DNA from: an uncultured Prevotellaceae bacterium | Lineage (GTDB): Bacteria; Bacteroidota; Bacteroidia; Bacteroidales; Bacteroidaceae | Direction: 5' to 3' | DNA: 64,000 nt | NCBI GenBank assembly: GCA_946404865.1 | Contig: CAMJFC010000005.1 | Location: 1-64,000 of the forward strand | Shown: piece after piece, positions 45,524 to 54,442 of the stretch | How the letters are laid out: each line of letters begins with the position of its first letter | How positions within the stretch are numbered: position 1 is the first letter of the stretch | Notes under the pieces: model-generated | Databases searched by the model: none | What the model saw: the letters and a program-made list of their open reading frames with translations, nothing else | What the model was told of the DNA's origin: nothing | Position numbers and translations under genes: made by a program

Positions 45524-45650
45524 CACCGTCAAAACGACAAATAGTCAGAATAAGTCAAAGCGCTAAGACCAATATGACAGGTGCCGGATAACGGCCCGTT
45601 TTTAGGAAAATTTTTAGGATAACAATTTTAAAGAAAGAAAGGGTAACAAA

Positions 45651-46022
45651 ATGAAAAAGATGTTTTTGACTATTGCTATGGCACTGACGATGACCGTAGC
45701 TTTCGCTGAAGGCGACAATGAGAACAGCATCAACAACCTCGAGACTTACAACATGCGTGCCAACATGAATATGCTTTCAAGAGCACTGCATTTGAATGGT
45801 GACCAGCGCGAAACAGTTGAGTTCATTCACGAGATGTTCACACACGACATGATGAACGCTGCCACTGCTGCCACAAAAGAGGAGCGCGACCAGAAAGTGA
45901 AAAGAGCTGTCAACCGCGACCTGGCCAACATGCGTTACATCCTCAATGACGAGCAGTATCACCTGTATGTGCGCATCCTCAACATCACATTCAACAACCG
46001 GGGTCTTAATTATAATCGATAA
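45651..46022 (+). CDS. Small secreted conserved-type hypothetical protein
   Basis: MKKMFLTIAMALTMTVAFA signal peptide; helical, no family recognised. Confidence 0.75.
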   Translation: MKKMFLTIAMALTMTVAFAEGDNENSINNLETYNMRANMNMLSRALHLNGDQRETVEFIHEMFTHDMMNAATAATKEERDQKVKRAVNRDLANMRYILNDEQYHLYVRILNITFNNRGLNYNR

Positions 46023-46054
46023 ATCAACTAATTCCAGTAAAGTTGAATATGATA

Positions 46055-46086
46055 GCGCTGCCTTCCATGAAAGGCGGCGCTTTTTT
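46055..46086 (+). terminator. Rho-independent terminator
   Basis: GCGCTGCCTT-CCATGA-AAGGCGGCGC stem followed by TTTTTT. Confidence 0.85.
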
Positions 46087-46213
46087 CGTGCCCCTTTTGG
46101 ATGCCCCTTTTCGTGCCTTTCGCTGTCCTTCGTTGACATTCTTCCGCGTTTTTTTTGCAGATTCATTTTTTTTCGTTTATTTTGCAGATTGTTATCACCA
46201 AAGACATCAAGTT

Positions 46214-48487
46214 ATGCGAATCATCCTGCTGGTTGTCATGCTTCTTGCTTTTGTCCGTCCCTCTGCGGCACAGGCACCCTCCGACACGCGAACACCCTAT
46301 CATAAAATGTCGGCATGGGTGCGTGAAATCGTGAGAGACGGTGAACGGCAGCCAATGCGTCGTGCGGCTCAGGCAAGTGTTGGCAGGAATGGGGCTTCGC
46401 CCATGCTCACCGCTTTCGTCAGAGTGAAAGGCGACGGAGGAAGCGTGCTCAACCCCTATCAGGCTCGTGTGCTTACCCAAATGGATGATATCTGTATCGC
46501 CCAGATACCTCTCAGCTCACTATCCGCTCTGTCGCGCGACAGCCGTGTGCAACGTATCGAGGCCAACCGCCTGCATCACATCACGATGGACACGACAGCA
46601 CTGGTACTCAATGCATTGCCCGTCTATGAGGGGTATCAACTGCCTCAGGCTTATACGGGCGAAGGGGTGGTTGTCGGGGTACAGGACATCGGGTTCGACC
46701 TGACTCATCCCACCTTATATGATACGACAGGCACTCGCTATCGTGTCAAATGCGTGTGGGACATGCTTTCGGCCGATACCATCGGTTCTGCGATGCCTGT
46801 CGGTGCCGATTATACTGACCCTGATGCGATTGTGGCGTTAGGATGCGTGCGCGACGGCATCATCAGCTCACATGGCACGCATACATCAGGCACCGCGGCT
46901 GGCAGTGGCTATGGCACGTCCTACCGTGGTATGGCTTACGAGAGTGATATCTGTTTGGTGGCCAATGCTGTGAGCAGCGACTTACAGTTCATCAGTCCCG
47001 ACGACATTTATAAATATACTTACGCCACCGATGCTCTCGGGTTCAAGTATCTCTTCGACTATGCGGATGCCGTGGGCAAACCTTGTGTGGTGTCGTTCAG
47101 CGAGGGGTCGCATCAAGACTTCAGGGGCGATGACGTGCTCTATTATGAGATGCTCGACAAATTGGTCGGACCCGGACATATTCTCGTGGCGTCTGCAGGC
47201 AATGAGGGACTTGTAGATAATTATATGCACAAACCTGCAGGAGTCGTTTCCGCTGCTACCGACATCCGCACGTTGAATAGTGATTTTTTCACCTTTTCTA
47301 TACGTGGAAGCGGCGAGTATGCGTTGAAACTCACTGCCCACCATTACGGACAACCGGAGGAGACGGCTACCATCTTCACACGCGACATTCTGGCCAAGCC
47401 CGACTCGATGCTGACGGACACGCTTCGTTTCGCCGATATCCCTTATTTCGTGAAGATAGCGGCCTATCCGTCTTGTTATGATGAAAACGACTGTGTGCTG
47501 GAGGGACAATTCAGTACTGTGAAGAAAAAGGCGGTAAGCGAAGGGGCGGTTGACTCTGTGGATGTGAACTTGGGTGCGTATGAGCCGGTCACACTCGAAT
47601 TGGATGGCGAATCGTCTGATATCCAACTCTTTGTGTCGTCAGGTTACATCCATCCCGGATGGGGAACGAGTCCTGTAGAGCGCAGCCATAACATCCACTC
47701 GCCCGGTTCGGCTCCTTCGGTCATCTGTGTGGGGGCCAATACTCACCGTCGCGGCTTTATCAACCAGTTTGGTGATTATATCACACAGGAGAAAGGCTAC
47801 CAAGGGGCGGGCAACGGGAAACGCGCCCTCTACTCCTCTACGGGGCCCACCTTCGACGGACGCATCAAACCTGAGGTGCTCGCACCTGGTACCAATGTGA
47901 TGGCTTCATATAGCAGTTGGACGGATTCACCGCCCGTTACGCTCACACAATTCACGGAATTCAAGGGAAGAACCTATCCTTGGGGAGCCAATAGTGGCAC
48001 GTCGATGGCGACGCCCGTCGTGTCGGGTGCCATCGCTCTCTGGTTGCAGGCCAATCCCCGTCTTACGCCCGATGATGTGCGCGGGGTGCTGGCGCGTACT
48101 TGTCGCAAAGTGGGGGCGGCTGAAGGGGCCGACTATCCGAACAACGAGGCGGGATATGGCGAGATTGATGTGTATCGCGGATTGCTCGATGTGCTCGACC
48201 TCAAAGCAGCCATCCATGACCTTTCCGACACCCAGCCCGAGTCTGTCCGTTTCGCCATTCATGGCAACCGGCTCGAACTCGCCTTTGCCTCGCCCTTGTC
48301 GCAGTCCGTCAGTTGGCGGGTCTATTCCGTCGGTGGAGCACAGATGTTACAGGGGCAGTTGCCGTCAGGTTCCGACTGTGCCGTCATCGACCTCGCTGCG
48401 CTACCCCCAGCAGTCTATGCCGTGCAGCTCAACAGTCTGGTGCCCGGCATCACGGGTTCCACCCTCGTGAGAATCAGTGGGAAGTGA
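46214..48487 (+). CDS. Secreted S8 family serine peptidase with T9SS-type C-terminus
   Basis: VVVGVQDIGFDLTHP, SSHGTHTSGTAAGS, NSGTSMATPVVSGAIALWLQ; terminal SQSVSWRVYSVGGAQMLQG...YAVQL. Confidence 0.93.
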   Translation: MRIILLVVMLLAFVRPSAAQAPSDTRTPYHKMSAWVREIVRDGERQPMRRAAQASVGRNGASPMLTAFVRVKGDGGSVLNPYQARVLTQMDDICIAQIPLSSLSALSRDSRVQRIEANRLHHITMDTTALVLNALPVYEGYQLPQAYTGEGVVVGVQDIGFDLTHPTLYDTTGTRYRVKCVWDMLSADTIGSAMPVGADYTDPDAIVALGCVRDGIISSHGTHTSGTAAGSGYGTSYRGMAYESDICLVANAVSSDLQFISPDDIYKYTYATDALGFKYLFDYADAVGKPCVVSFSEGSHQDFRGDDVLYYEMLDKLVGPGHILVASAGNEGLVDNYMHKPAGVVSAATDIRTLNSDFFTFSIRGSGEYALKLTAHHYGQPEETATIFTRDILAKPDSMLTDTLRFADIPYFVKIAAYPSCYDENDCVLEGQFSTVKKKAVSEGAVDSVDVNLGAYEPVTLELDGESSDIQLFVSSGYIHPGWGTSPVERSHNIHSPGSAPSVICVGANTHRRGFINQFGDYITQEKGYQGAGNGKRALYSSTGPTFDGRIKPEVLAPGTNVMASYSSWTDSPPVTLTQFTEFKGRTYPWGANSGTSMATPVVSGAIALWLQANPRLTPDDVRGVLARTCRKVGAAEGADYPNNEAGYGEIDVYRGLLDVLDLKAAIHDLSDTQPESVRFAIHGNRLELAFASPLSQSVSWRVYSVGGAQMLQGQLPSGSDCAVIDLAALPPAVYAVQLNSLVPGITGSTLVRISGK

Positions 48488-48579
48488 CGACTGTCCCCCC
48501 CCGTTTTTTTCGTTCAACATTGAGTTGTCGGTTTGAACGGCAATAGAAACATGATAGTATAACATAACGTAATTGAACT

Positions 48580-48684
48580 ATGGATCAAGAAACAGGCATG
48601 TGTCCTTATTGCGGAAGCGAGGACGTAGATTTTGACGGTTATTGGTACTATTGCCATGAATGTGGCATGAAGTGGAGATTATAA
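48580..48684 (+). CDS. 34-aa zinc-ribbon microprotein (not in supplied ORF track)
   Basis: ATG...TAA translates to MDQETGMCPYCGSEDVDFDGYWYYCHECGMKWRL; two CxxC knuckles. Confidence 0.7.
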   Translation: MDQETGMCPYCGSEDVDFDGYWYYCHECGMKWRL

Positions 48685-48750
48685 AAACGTGAACCGCGCA
48701 AATCCGAAAGGAAAAGCGCGGTTTGTGCGTATTTCTGTGAAAAGAGAGAA

Positions 48751-48873
48751 CTCAAACCTTGGGCGGTTTGAATCCTCCAAAAATACGGAAAGGGACTCAA
48801 ACCTTGAGCGGTTTGAATCCTCCAAAAATACGGAAAGGGACTCAAACCTTGAGCGGTTTGAATCCCTTTATTC
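48751..48873 (-). repeat. 45-bp tandem repeats (x2.7), each with hairpin plus T-tract, downstream of tRNA-Ser
   Basis: CTCAAACCTTGRGCGGTTTGAATCC at 48751, 48796 and 48841; on minus strand GGGATTCAAACC-GCTCAA-GGTTTGAGTCCC-TTTCCGTATTTTT. Confidence 0.9.
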
Positions 48874-48876
48874 CTG

Positions 48877-48964
48877 CGGAAAGAGGGGGATTCGAACCCC
48901 CGAACCGGTTTCGCCGGTTACACGCTTTCCAGGCGTGCCTCTTCAGCCACTCGAGCACCTTTCC
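48877..48964 (-). tRNA. tRNA-Ser(GGA)
   Basis: GGAAAGGTGCTCGAGTGGCTGAAGAGGCACGCCTGGAAAGCGTGTAACCGGCGAAACCGGTTCGGGGGTTCGAATCCCCCTCTTTCCG; long variable arm, loop CTGGAAA. Confidence 0.96.
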
Positions 48965-49125
48965 AATTCAATTTCCAAAAATTCGGATGCAAAGGTATGC
49001 TTTTTTTCGCGGATAAAAAAGATTTTACCCGCTTTTTTTGTAATTTTGTCGCCAAATCACCATTTTTACCATGGATACAATGGCCCTTGCGGTCCATCTA
49101 TGACCTTTAAAAAGAAGGATAAATC

Positions 49126-50334
49126 ATGAAATATATCACTGCCATCGCCCAAAAATGGGCTCACATGAGTCTTGTGCTACGCATCTTCATCGGACTTGTC
49201 GTGGGACTGGTGCTTGGACTCATTCTGCCATCCGCAACACCCATCGCCTTACTTGGTGAACTGTTTGTAGGAGCACTAAAAGCCATTGCTCCGCTATTGG
49301 TGGCAGTACTTGTGGCTTCATCGGTGGCTAAGGCGGGCAGCGGACTGGGCTCCCGGTTCCGCAAGGTGATTGTGCTCTATTTGTTAAGCTCTTTGCTGGC
49401 TGCAACCGTGGCGGTCATCGCTTCCGACTTGTTCCCTGTCACACTCAGCCTCGGCGGCGAGGCTTTAGAAGCGGAAGCACCTGGTTCTCTGGGTGATGTC
49501 TTTTCCAATCTTTTGTCTCGTATGGTGGCCAATCCGATTAGTTCTATCGTTGAGGCCAATTACATAGGCATCCTCTTTTGGTCAATCATCATTGGTTTGG
49601 CGTTGAAACGTTTGGCGTTGGACCATACCATCAAGGTGGTACACGACTTCGCCGATGTGATATCGCTCGTCGTGAAATGGGTCATACAGTTTGCGCCCTT
49701 CGGTATTCTCGGAATAGTTTTCAACTCAGTGTCGAAAAGCGGCCTCGACGTGTTTGCCACTTATGGTCAACTCATCGCTTTGTTGGTGGGATGTATGCTT
49801 TTCAATTCGCTGGTAGTCAGTCCGTTGATAGGCTTCGTTTTTACCCGTCGCAATCCATATCCCTTGCTCTTTACCTGTCTGAAAGGGAGTGGTATCAGTG
49901 CTTTCTTCACCCGTTCTTCTGCAGCCAATATTCCCGTCAACATGAACCTGTGCAAACGGCTCGGATTAGACGAGGAATTTTATTCCGTAAGTATCCCCTT
50001 GGGCGCTACGGTCAACATGAACGGCGCTGCGGTCACGATTTCGGTGATGGCTCTTGCTGTGGCGCATACCATGGGGATAGAGGTGTCGTTATTCACGGCG
50101 GTGTTCCTCTGCATCGTGTCCACCCTCGGAGCGTGTGGCGCATCGGGCGTAGCGGGCGGTTCGCTGTTGCTGGTGCCTATGGCTTGCTCGCTCTTTGGCG
50201 TGAGCAATGATATCGCAATGCAAGCCGTCGCCATCGGCTTTGTCATCGGTGTGATTCAAGACTCGATGGAGACGGCTATCAATTCCAGCAGTGATGTCTT
50301 CTTCACCGCTATCGCTGAAAACGTTGAACGTTGA
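49126..50334 (+). CDS. sstT: Serine/threonine:Na+ symporter SstT (dicarboxylate/amino acid:cation symporter)
   Basis: VLGLILPSATPIALLGELFVGALKAIAPLLV, FFTRSSAANIPVNM, SIPLGATVNMNGAAVTI, GACGASGVAGGSLLLVPMACSLFGVS. Confidence 0.93.
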   Translation: MKYITAIAQKWAHMSLVLRIFIGLVVGLVLGLILPSATPIALLGELFVGALKAIAPLLVAVLVASSVAKAGSGLGSRFRKVIVLYLLSSLLAATVAVIASDLFPVTLSLGGEALEAEAPGSLGDVFSNLLSRMVANPISSIVEANYIGILFWSIIIGLALKRLALDHTIKVVHDFADVISLVVKWVIQFAPFGILGIVFNSVSKSGLDVFATYGQLIALLVGCMLFNSLVVSPLIGFVFTRRNPYPLLFTCLKGSGISAFFTRSSAANIPVNMNLCKRLGLDEEFYSVSIPLGATVNMNGAAVTISVMALAVAHTMGIEVSLFTAVFLCIVSTLGACGASGVAGGSLLLVPMACSLFGVSNDIAMQAVAIGFVIGVIQDSMETAINSSSDVFFTAIAENVER

Positions 50335-50517
50335 ACGTTGAACGTTGAACATTGAACATTGAACGTTGAACGTTGAACATTGAACGTTGAACATTGAACG
50401 TTGAACGATGTGATTAGCACATTCAACATTCAAAATTCAACATTCAACATTCAATAATTCTTCATCGCCGCAGGCGACAATTCAACATTCAACATTCAAA
50501 ACTCAACATTCAAAAAC
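50328..50517. repeat. Heptamer array (RTTGAAC)n followed by opposite-sense (ATTCAAC)n and TCGCC-GCA-GGCGA hairpin
   Basis: AACGTTGAACGTTGAACGTTGAACGTTGAACATTGAACATTGAAC... then ATTCAACATTCAAAATTCAACATTC...TTCATCGCCGCAGGCGACAATTCAACATTC. Confidence 0.95.
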
Positions 50518-51636
50518 TCACTCTCCTTTAATCAAACGCCATTCGCGCTCGGTAAAGTCAGAGGTGTCTTGCTTCCATGATGGATCCGGGGTGTACCACC
50601 ATATTTTGTTGAAATAATCTTGCAACTTCTTGTCCTTGAACACATAACCGCGGTTGGCGTAGGGCAGGTTGCGCATAATGCGTTTGCTCGTTTCGGAAAG
50701 ATCGAAGCTCCAATTGGGTACATACGAGTCGCTGCGGTCATAAAAATAACCCAACGGGAACTTATCATTCCATCCGGTGTAAGTGTCGGCGGAAATGATG
50801 GCGAAATTGTCAGAAGGGACAAAATTGCGTTTGTGCCACTCCACGGTACCGTTCCACAGGGCTATCTCGTAATGTCCTTCCATGTCCACATTCGGAGCTA
50901 CGCGGGTCTTGCCTTTACCTGAAATGACTTTGAACTGTCCGCCTTGGAACACTTTCTGCTGAATCCAGAAATGCTTGAAGGTCGGGGTGCTGATGCGCAG
51001 TGTGAAGTCGTCTATCTGGTGGTTGGCCCAACGCAGGGCGGGGGTGAGCCAGTAGGGCACCTCAAACGCCCGTCCCACACCATTCGACATACGGTAGCGA
51101 TAAGTGTGGTGGATAACGTTCTTGCCGGGTTTAAAACGGGCCTGGAAGTAATAGGAATAGGCAAAATCAACCAGTTCCTTGGTCTTCGTGTTGATGAGTT
51201 GGTTGCCGTCACCTTCCTCCATATATTCTGACGGACGGTAAATCTTCATGTCGAGGGGCGTGAACGAAGTGTCATCCACATCCATCAAGGCATTCTTATA
51301 CGACAACCGCTCGCCGTTCATCACCACCACGAAGTCGAAGATGTGTGGATGGCGGCCAGAAGGATTGTATTTCTCACCGTCGTTGTAGGGGGCCATCGCC
51401 TCAAAGCCCATCGACACAGTCTTTTCTCCGCCGTTGTTTTGGAACTCATATTGCACATCTACACGCGCGAAACCGTCATCATTGATGTCAATGGACAGCA
51501 CTTCTTTCGTAATAGCGATATCGGTCTCATGGGTGGGTACCAACTGGCTGCCGTTCACATAGTAAACACCGTCGTTGGCAAACCCCGTCAGCCATAGTGC
51601 TGACAGCATTAAGGTAAAAATTAGCTTTTTCATCAT
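50518..51636 (-). CDS. DUF4424-like secreted protein
   Basis: Signal peptide; EVLSIDINDDGFARVDVQYEFQNNGGEKTVSMGFEAMAPY; GKNVIHHTYRY. Confidence 0.75.
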   Translation of the reverse strand: MMKKLIFTLMLSALWLTGFANDGVYYVNGSQLVPTHETDIAITKEVLSIDINDDGFARVDVQYEFQNNGGEKTVSMGFEAMAPYNDGEKYNPSGRHPHIFDFVVVMNGERLSYKNALMDVDDTSFTPLDMKIYRPSEYMEEGDGNQLINTKTKELVDFAYSYYFQARFKPGKNVIHHTYRYRMSNGVGRAFEVPYWLTPALRWANHQIDDFTLRISTPTFKHFWIQQKVFQGGQFKVISGKGKTRVAPNVDMEGHYEIALWNGTVEWHKRNFVPSDNFAIISADTYTGWNDKFPLGYFYDRSDSYVPNWSFDLSETSKRIMRNLPYANRGYVFKDKKLQDYFNKIWWYTPDPSWKQDTSDFTEREWRLIKGE

Positions 51637-51767
51637 TTGTCGGTTTTGGTAAATATGTGCAAAGATAATTCTTTTTTTCGTGAAAGCAAGAGATAACCTT
51701 TTTTAATTTGATTTTTTATCATCTTTTTTTCATTATCTTCCCGGACAGTCGAGACTGCGGCAAATTC

Positions 51768-51806
51768 CTTTAACTTCTTTAACTTCTTCAACTTGCGGAA
51801 ATTGAG
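51768..51806. repeat. Nonamer repeat TTTAACTTC-type ending CGGAAATTGAG
   Basis: CTTTAACTTCTTTAACTTCTTCAACTTGCGGAAATTGAG. Confidence 0.8.
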
Positions 51807-51823
51807 TTTTATAATTACCTTTG
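51793..51823 (+). promoter_or_regulatory. Bacteroidetes-type promoter; -33 TTG lies in nonamer repeat
   Basis: TTG-N20-TACCTTTG, 10 bp before ATG 51834. Confidence 0.6.
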
Positions 51824-51833
51824 CACCCACAGA

Positions 51834-52718
51834 ATGAACATTAGAAAAGAACAGATGTTACACACTTTCAGATTATGGGTGGCAGGACTGGTGATGTTAT
51901 GCCTCTTCGTTCCCGCCATGGGGCAGGAGAGCGAACCCGACAGTCAGATGACAAAAAATGAAGGGCGCATCCTCAATGGCGCTGACTCCATCTCTGACAT
52001 GGCTGCCGACTCGCTCGATACGGCGTTGGAAGAACTGTCGGCACAGCAAGACACTGCTTTGGTGGCTCCCGTAGAACACGGCAGTCTGCAGAAATCGCTC
52101 AAAACCAAGTTTATTGAGGGTAATGCCGGTTTTATGTCGCTGGTGGCATTAGCCTTGGTCATCGGATTGGCTTTTTGCATCGAACGACTCATTTATTTGA
52201 GTCTCTCGGAAATCAAAACGAGGAAGTTTCTTGCTGACATTGACCGTAAGATAAACGAAGGCGACATTGAGGGGGCGAAAGACCTCAGCCGCAACACCCG
52301 CGGCCCCGTGGCTGCCATCTGTTACCAAGGGTTGATGCGCGCCGACGATCCCATCGACGAGATTGAACGGTCGGTGGAGACATACGGTTCCGTGCAAGCC
52401 GCCAAACTTGAGAAAGGATGTTCGTGGATTACACTCTTCATCGCGATAGCCCCGTCGCTCGGTTTCCTCGGCACGGTGATAGGCATGGTGATGGCGTTCG
52501 ACCAGATACAGAGTGCGGGCGACATCAGTCCTACGATTGTGGCTGCGGGCATGAAAGTGGCGCTCATAACGACCATCTTCGGTATCATTGCCGCGGTCAT
52601 TCTGCAGGTGTTCTATAACTATATCTTGACGAAGATTGAGCGGCTCACGGCTGAGATGGAGGATGCGGCAGTGTCGCTCTTCGACGCCTTGGTCAAATAT
52701 AAAGCAAAAGAAGGATGA
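51834..52718 (+). CDS. exbB: MotA/TolQ/ExbB proton channel protein
   Basis: ISLVALALVIGLAFCIERLIYL-like TM; APSLGFLGTVIGMVMAFDQIQSAGDISPTIVAAGMKVALITTIFGIIAAV. Confidence 0.95.
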   Translation: MNIRKEQMLHTFRLWVAGLVMLCLFVPAMGQESEPDSQMTKNEGRILNGADSISDMAADSLDTALEELSAQQDTALVAPVEHGSLQKSLKTKFIEGNAGFMSLVALALVIGLAFCIERLIYLSLSEIKTRKFLADIDRKINEGDIEGAKDLSRNTRGPVAAICYQGLMRADDPIDEIERSVETYGSVQAAKLEKGCSWITLFIAIAPSLGFLGTVIGMVMAFDQIQSAGDISPTIVAAGMKVALITTIFGIIAAVILQVFYNYILTKIERLTAEMEDAAVSLFDALVKYKAKEG

Positions 52719-53212
52719 GTGTCGAAAACCAACATCAACCAGCCGAGCGCATTGCACGACGGGTGTTTCTCGCACTCATCGTACTGACCGCCATCGTCTT
52801 CGGCGCATTCTACCTCATCGGGTTTAACCGGCCCTATGCCGACGACCCCAATTTCAATGCACCGCTGCTCACCAATGTGTTGCTCGTGTTCGTTTTCCTG
52901 CTGCTGTTGGCGGCCTTGGCTGCCTTGGGGTGGGGGATGGTGCGTGCGTGGCGGCATCGCGACCACGAAATGACCGACAATGGCGTACCTGGCAAGCGCA
53001 TCGCTTGGTGTGTTGCAGGGGGCACAGTGGTTTTGTTGGCTGTCACATTCCTGCTCGGTTCATCTTCACCGATTCTGGTCAACGGCAATGAGTATAACGA
53101 CACGTTTTGGTTGAAAACAGCCAATATGTTCGTTTGGTCCTCTGCCATCCTGATGGTCGTAGCCGTCGCAGCAGTCCTCTACTACACCGTCAAAACGAGA
53201 AGGTTCAAATAA
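52715..53212 (+). CDS. Multi-TM hypothetical protein between exbB and exbD
   Basis: Overlaps exbB stop (ATGA); several hydrophobic segments. Confidence 0.75.
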   Translation: MSVENQHQPAERIARRVFLALIVLTAIVFGAFYLIGFNRPYADDPNFNAPLLTNVLLVFVFLLLLAALAALGWGMVRAWRHRDHEMTDNGVPGKRIAWCVAGGTVVLLAVTFLLGSSSPILVNGNEYNDTFWLKTANMFVWSSAILMVVAVAAVLYYTVKTRRFK

Positions 53213-53295
53213 TTACGCCAAATCTCACCTCATCAACTTATAAAACCTCCCACCTCATCACTTTTTAAACCTTTAAAAACCTCCTAACGTCACTC

Positions 53296-53895
53296 ATGCG
53301 TTCATTCAAACGGAAACGACGGCATGTGCCGATGATCAATGCGGCATCGGTGGCCGACATCTCGTTCATGCTACTGATACTCTTCCTGATGGTCACATCG
53401 ATGGATGTGGACAAAGGACTGTCGAGGCAATTGCCGCCGCCTGACCCCACACAGGAGGAACGCGAGGAGTCGCGTGTGAGTGAGCGTAACCTGATGCGCA
53501 TCGCCATCACCGCCGACAACCGGTTGACGATTGACGGCAAAGATGTGAATCAAAAAGACTTGCGCCAGCGTGTCATGACGTTTGTGGAGAATGCGGATGA
53601 CCGCAGTGACCTGCCCGAGAAGCATGAGACGGATATTCCGCTCTTGGGCAAATGTCGCATCACCGACCGGCACCTCATTCAGATTGAGGCCGACCGCGCC
53701 AGCAATTACGACACCTATTTCACCGTTCAGAACGAAATAGTGGCAGCGTACAACACCTTGCGCACACGTCTGGCGCAACGGCGCTTCGGACGGTCGTACG
53801 CCCAGTGCAGCGAGACGCAAAAAGAAGCCTTGCGAGCCTATTACAAGCAGCGGGTGTCGGAGGTTTATCAAAAAGAGGAAGGAGGTGAACCATGA
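53296..53895 (+). CDS. exbD: ExbD/TolR biopolymer transporter
   Basis: VPMINAASVADISFMLLILFLMVTSMDVDKGLSRQLPPP. Confidence 0.93.
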   Translation: MRSFKRKRRHVPMINAASVADISFMLLILFLMVTSMDVDKGLSRQLPPPDPTQEEREESRVSERNLMRIAITADNRLTIDGKDVNQKDLRQRVMTFVENADDRSDLPEKHETDIPLLGKCRITDRHLIQIEADRASNYDTYFTVQNEIVAAYNTLRTRLAQRRFGRSYAQCSETQKEALRAYYKQRVSEVYQKEEGGEP

Positions 53896-54356
53896 GATTT
53901 GCCCGTCGTGAGCGGCGTAGGATGCCGTTGCTCAACACCTCATCCTTGCCCGACCTGATTTTTACCGTGCTCTTTTTCTTCATGATTGTCACCCACATGC
54001 GGAAAGTGCCGCTCAAGGTGGAGTATCAGGTGCCACAAGGCACTGAACTGACACGGTTGACAAAGAAAACGGCAGTGTCATATATTTATATCGGACGGCC
54101 GATGCAACCCCTACGAGCCAAAGAAGGAGGCGGCACACGCATCCAACTCAACGATAAGTTTGCCGGCACAGAGGATATCATCGATTATATCTCTGCTGAG
54201 CGGAAAAGGATGTCGCCAACTGACCTTGAGCCGATGGTTGTGTCTATCAAAGCCGACAAAAACACGCGCATGGGTGTCATCACCGATGTCAAACAGGCTT
54301 TGCGTCAGGCACATGCCCAAAAAATCAACTATTCAAGCAGGGAGAGAGATTTCTGA
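53892..54356 (+). CDS. exbD: ExbD/TolR biopolymer transporter, second copy
   Basis: RMPLLNTSSLPDLIFTVLFFFMIVTHMRKVPLKVEYQVP; ATGA overlap with first exbD. Confidence 0.92.
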   Translation: MRFARRERRRMPLLNTSSLPDLIFTVLFFFMIVTHMRKVPLKVEYQVPQGTELTRLTKKTAVSYIYIGRPMQPLRAKEGGGTRIQLNDKFAGTEDIIDYISAERKRMSPTDLEPMVVSIKADKNTRMGVITDVKQALRQAHAQKINYSSRERDF

Positions 54357-54442
54357 ATTTCCAACGATTGATTATACTTTTTCTTATTTCTTATGACTAC
54401 AAACCTATTATCAACAAGGGATGGAGGGCATCCTATTGCTGA

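Noticed and set aside
48751-48873. GGTTTGAATCC in the 45-bp repeats resembles a tRNA T-arm, suggesting tRNA fragments or an att site
   Set aside because: The T-arm-like sense is opposite to the real tRNA, no other tRNA parts are present and no integrase is nearby; tandem terminator-like hairpins explain it better.
15160-51755. GACTGCGG motif in three upstream regions (about 15160, 45470, 51753) as a shared regulatory site
   Set aside because: Only 8 bp with differing context and distance to starts; plausible by chance in 64 kb.
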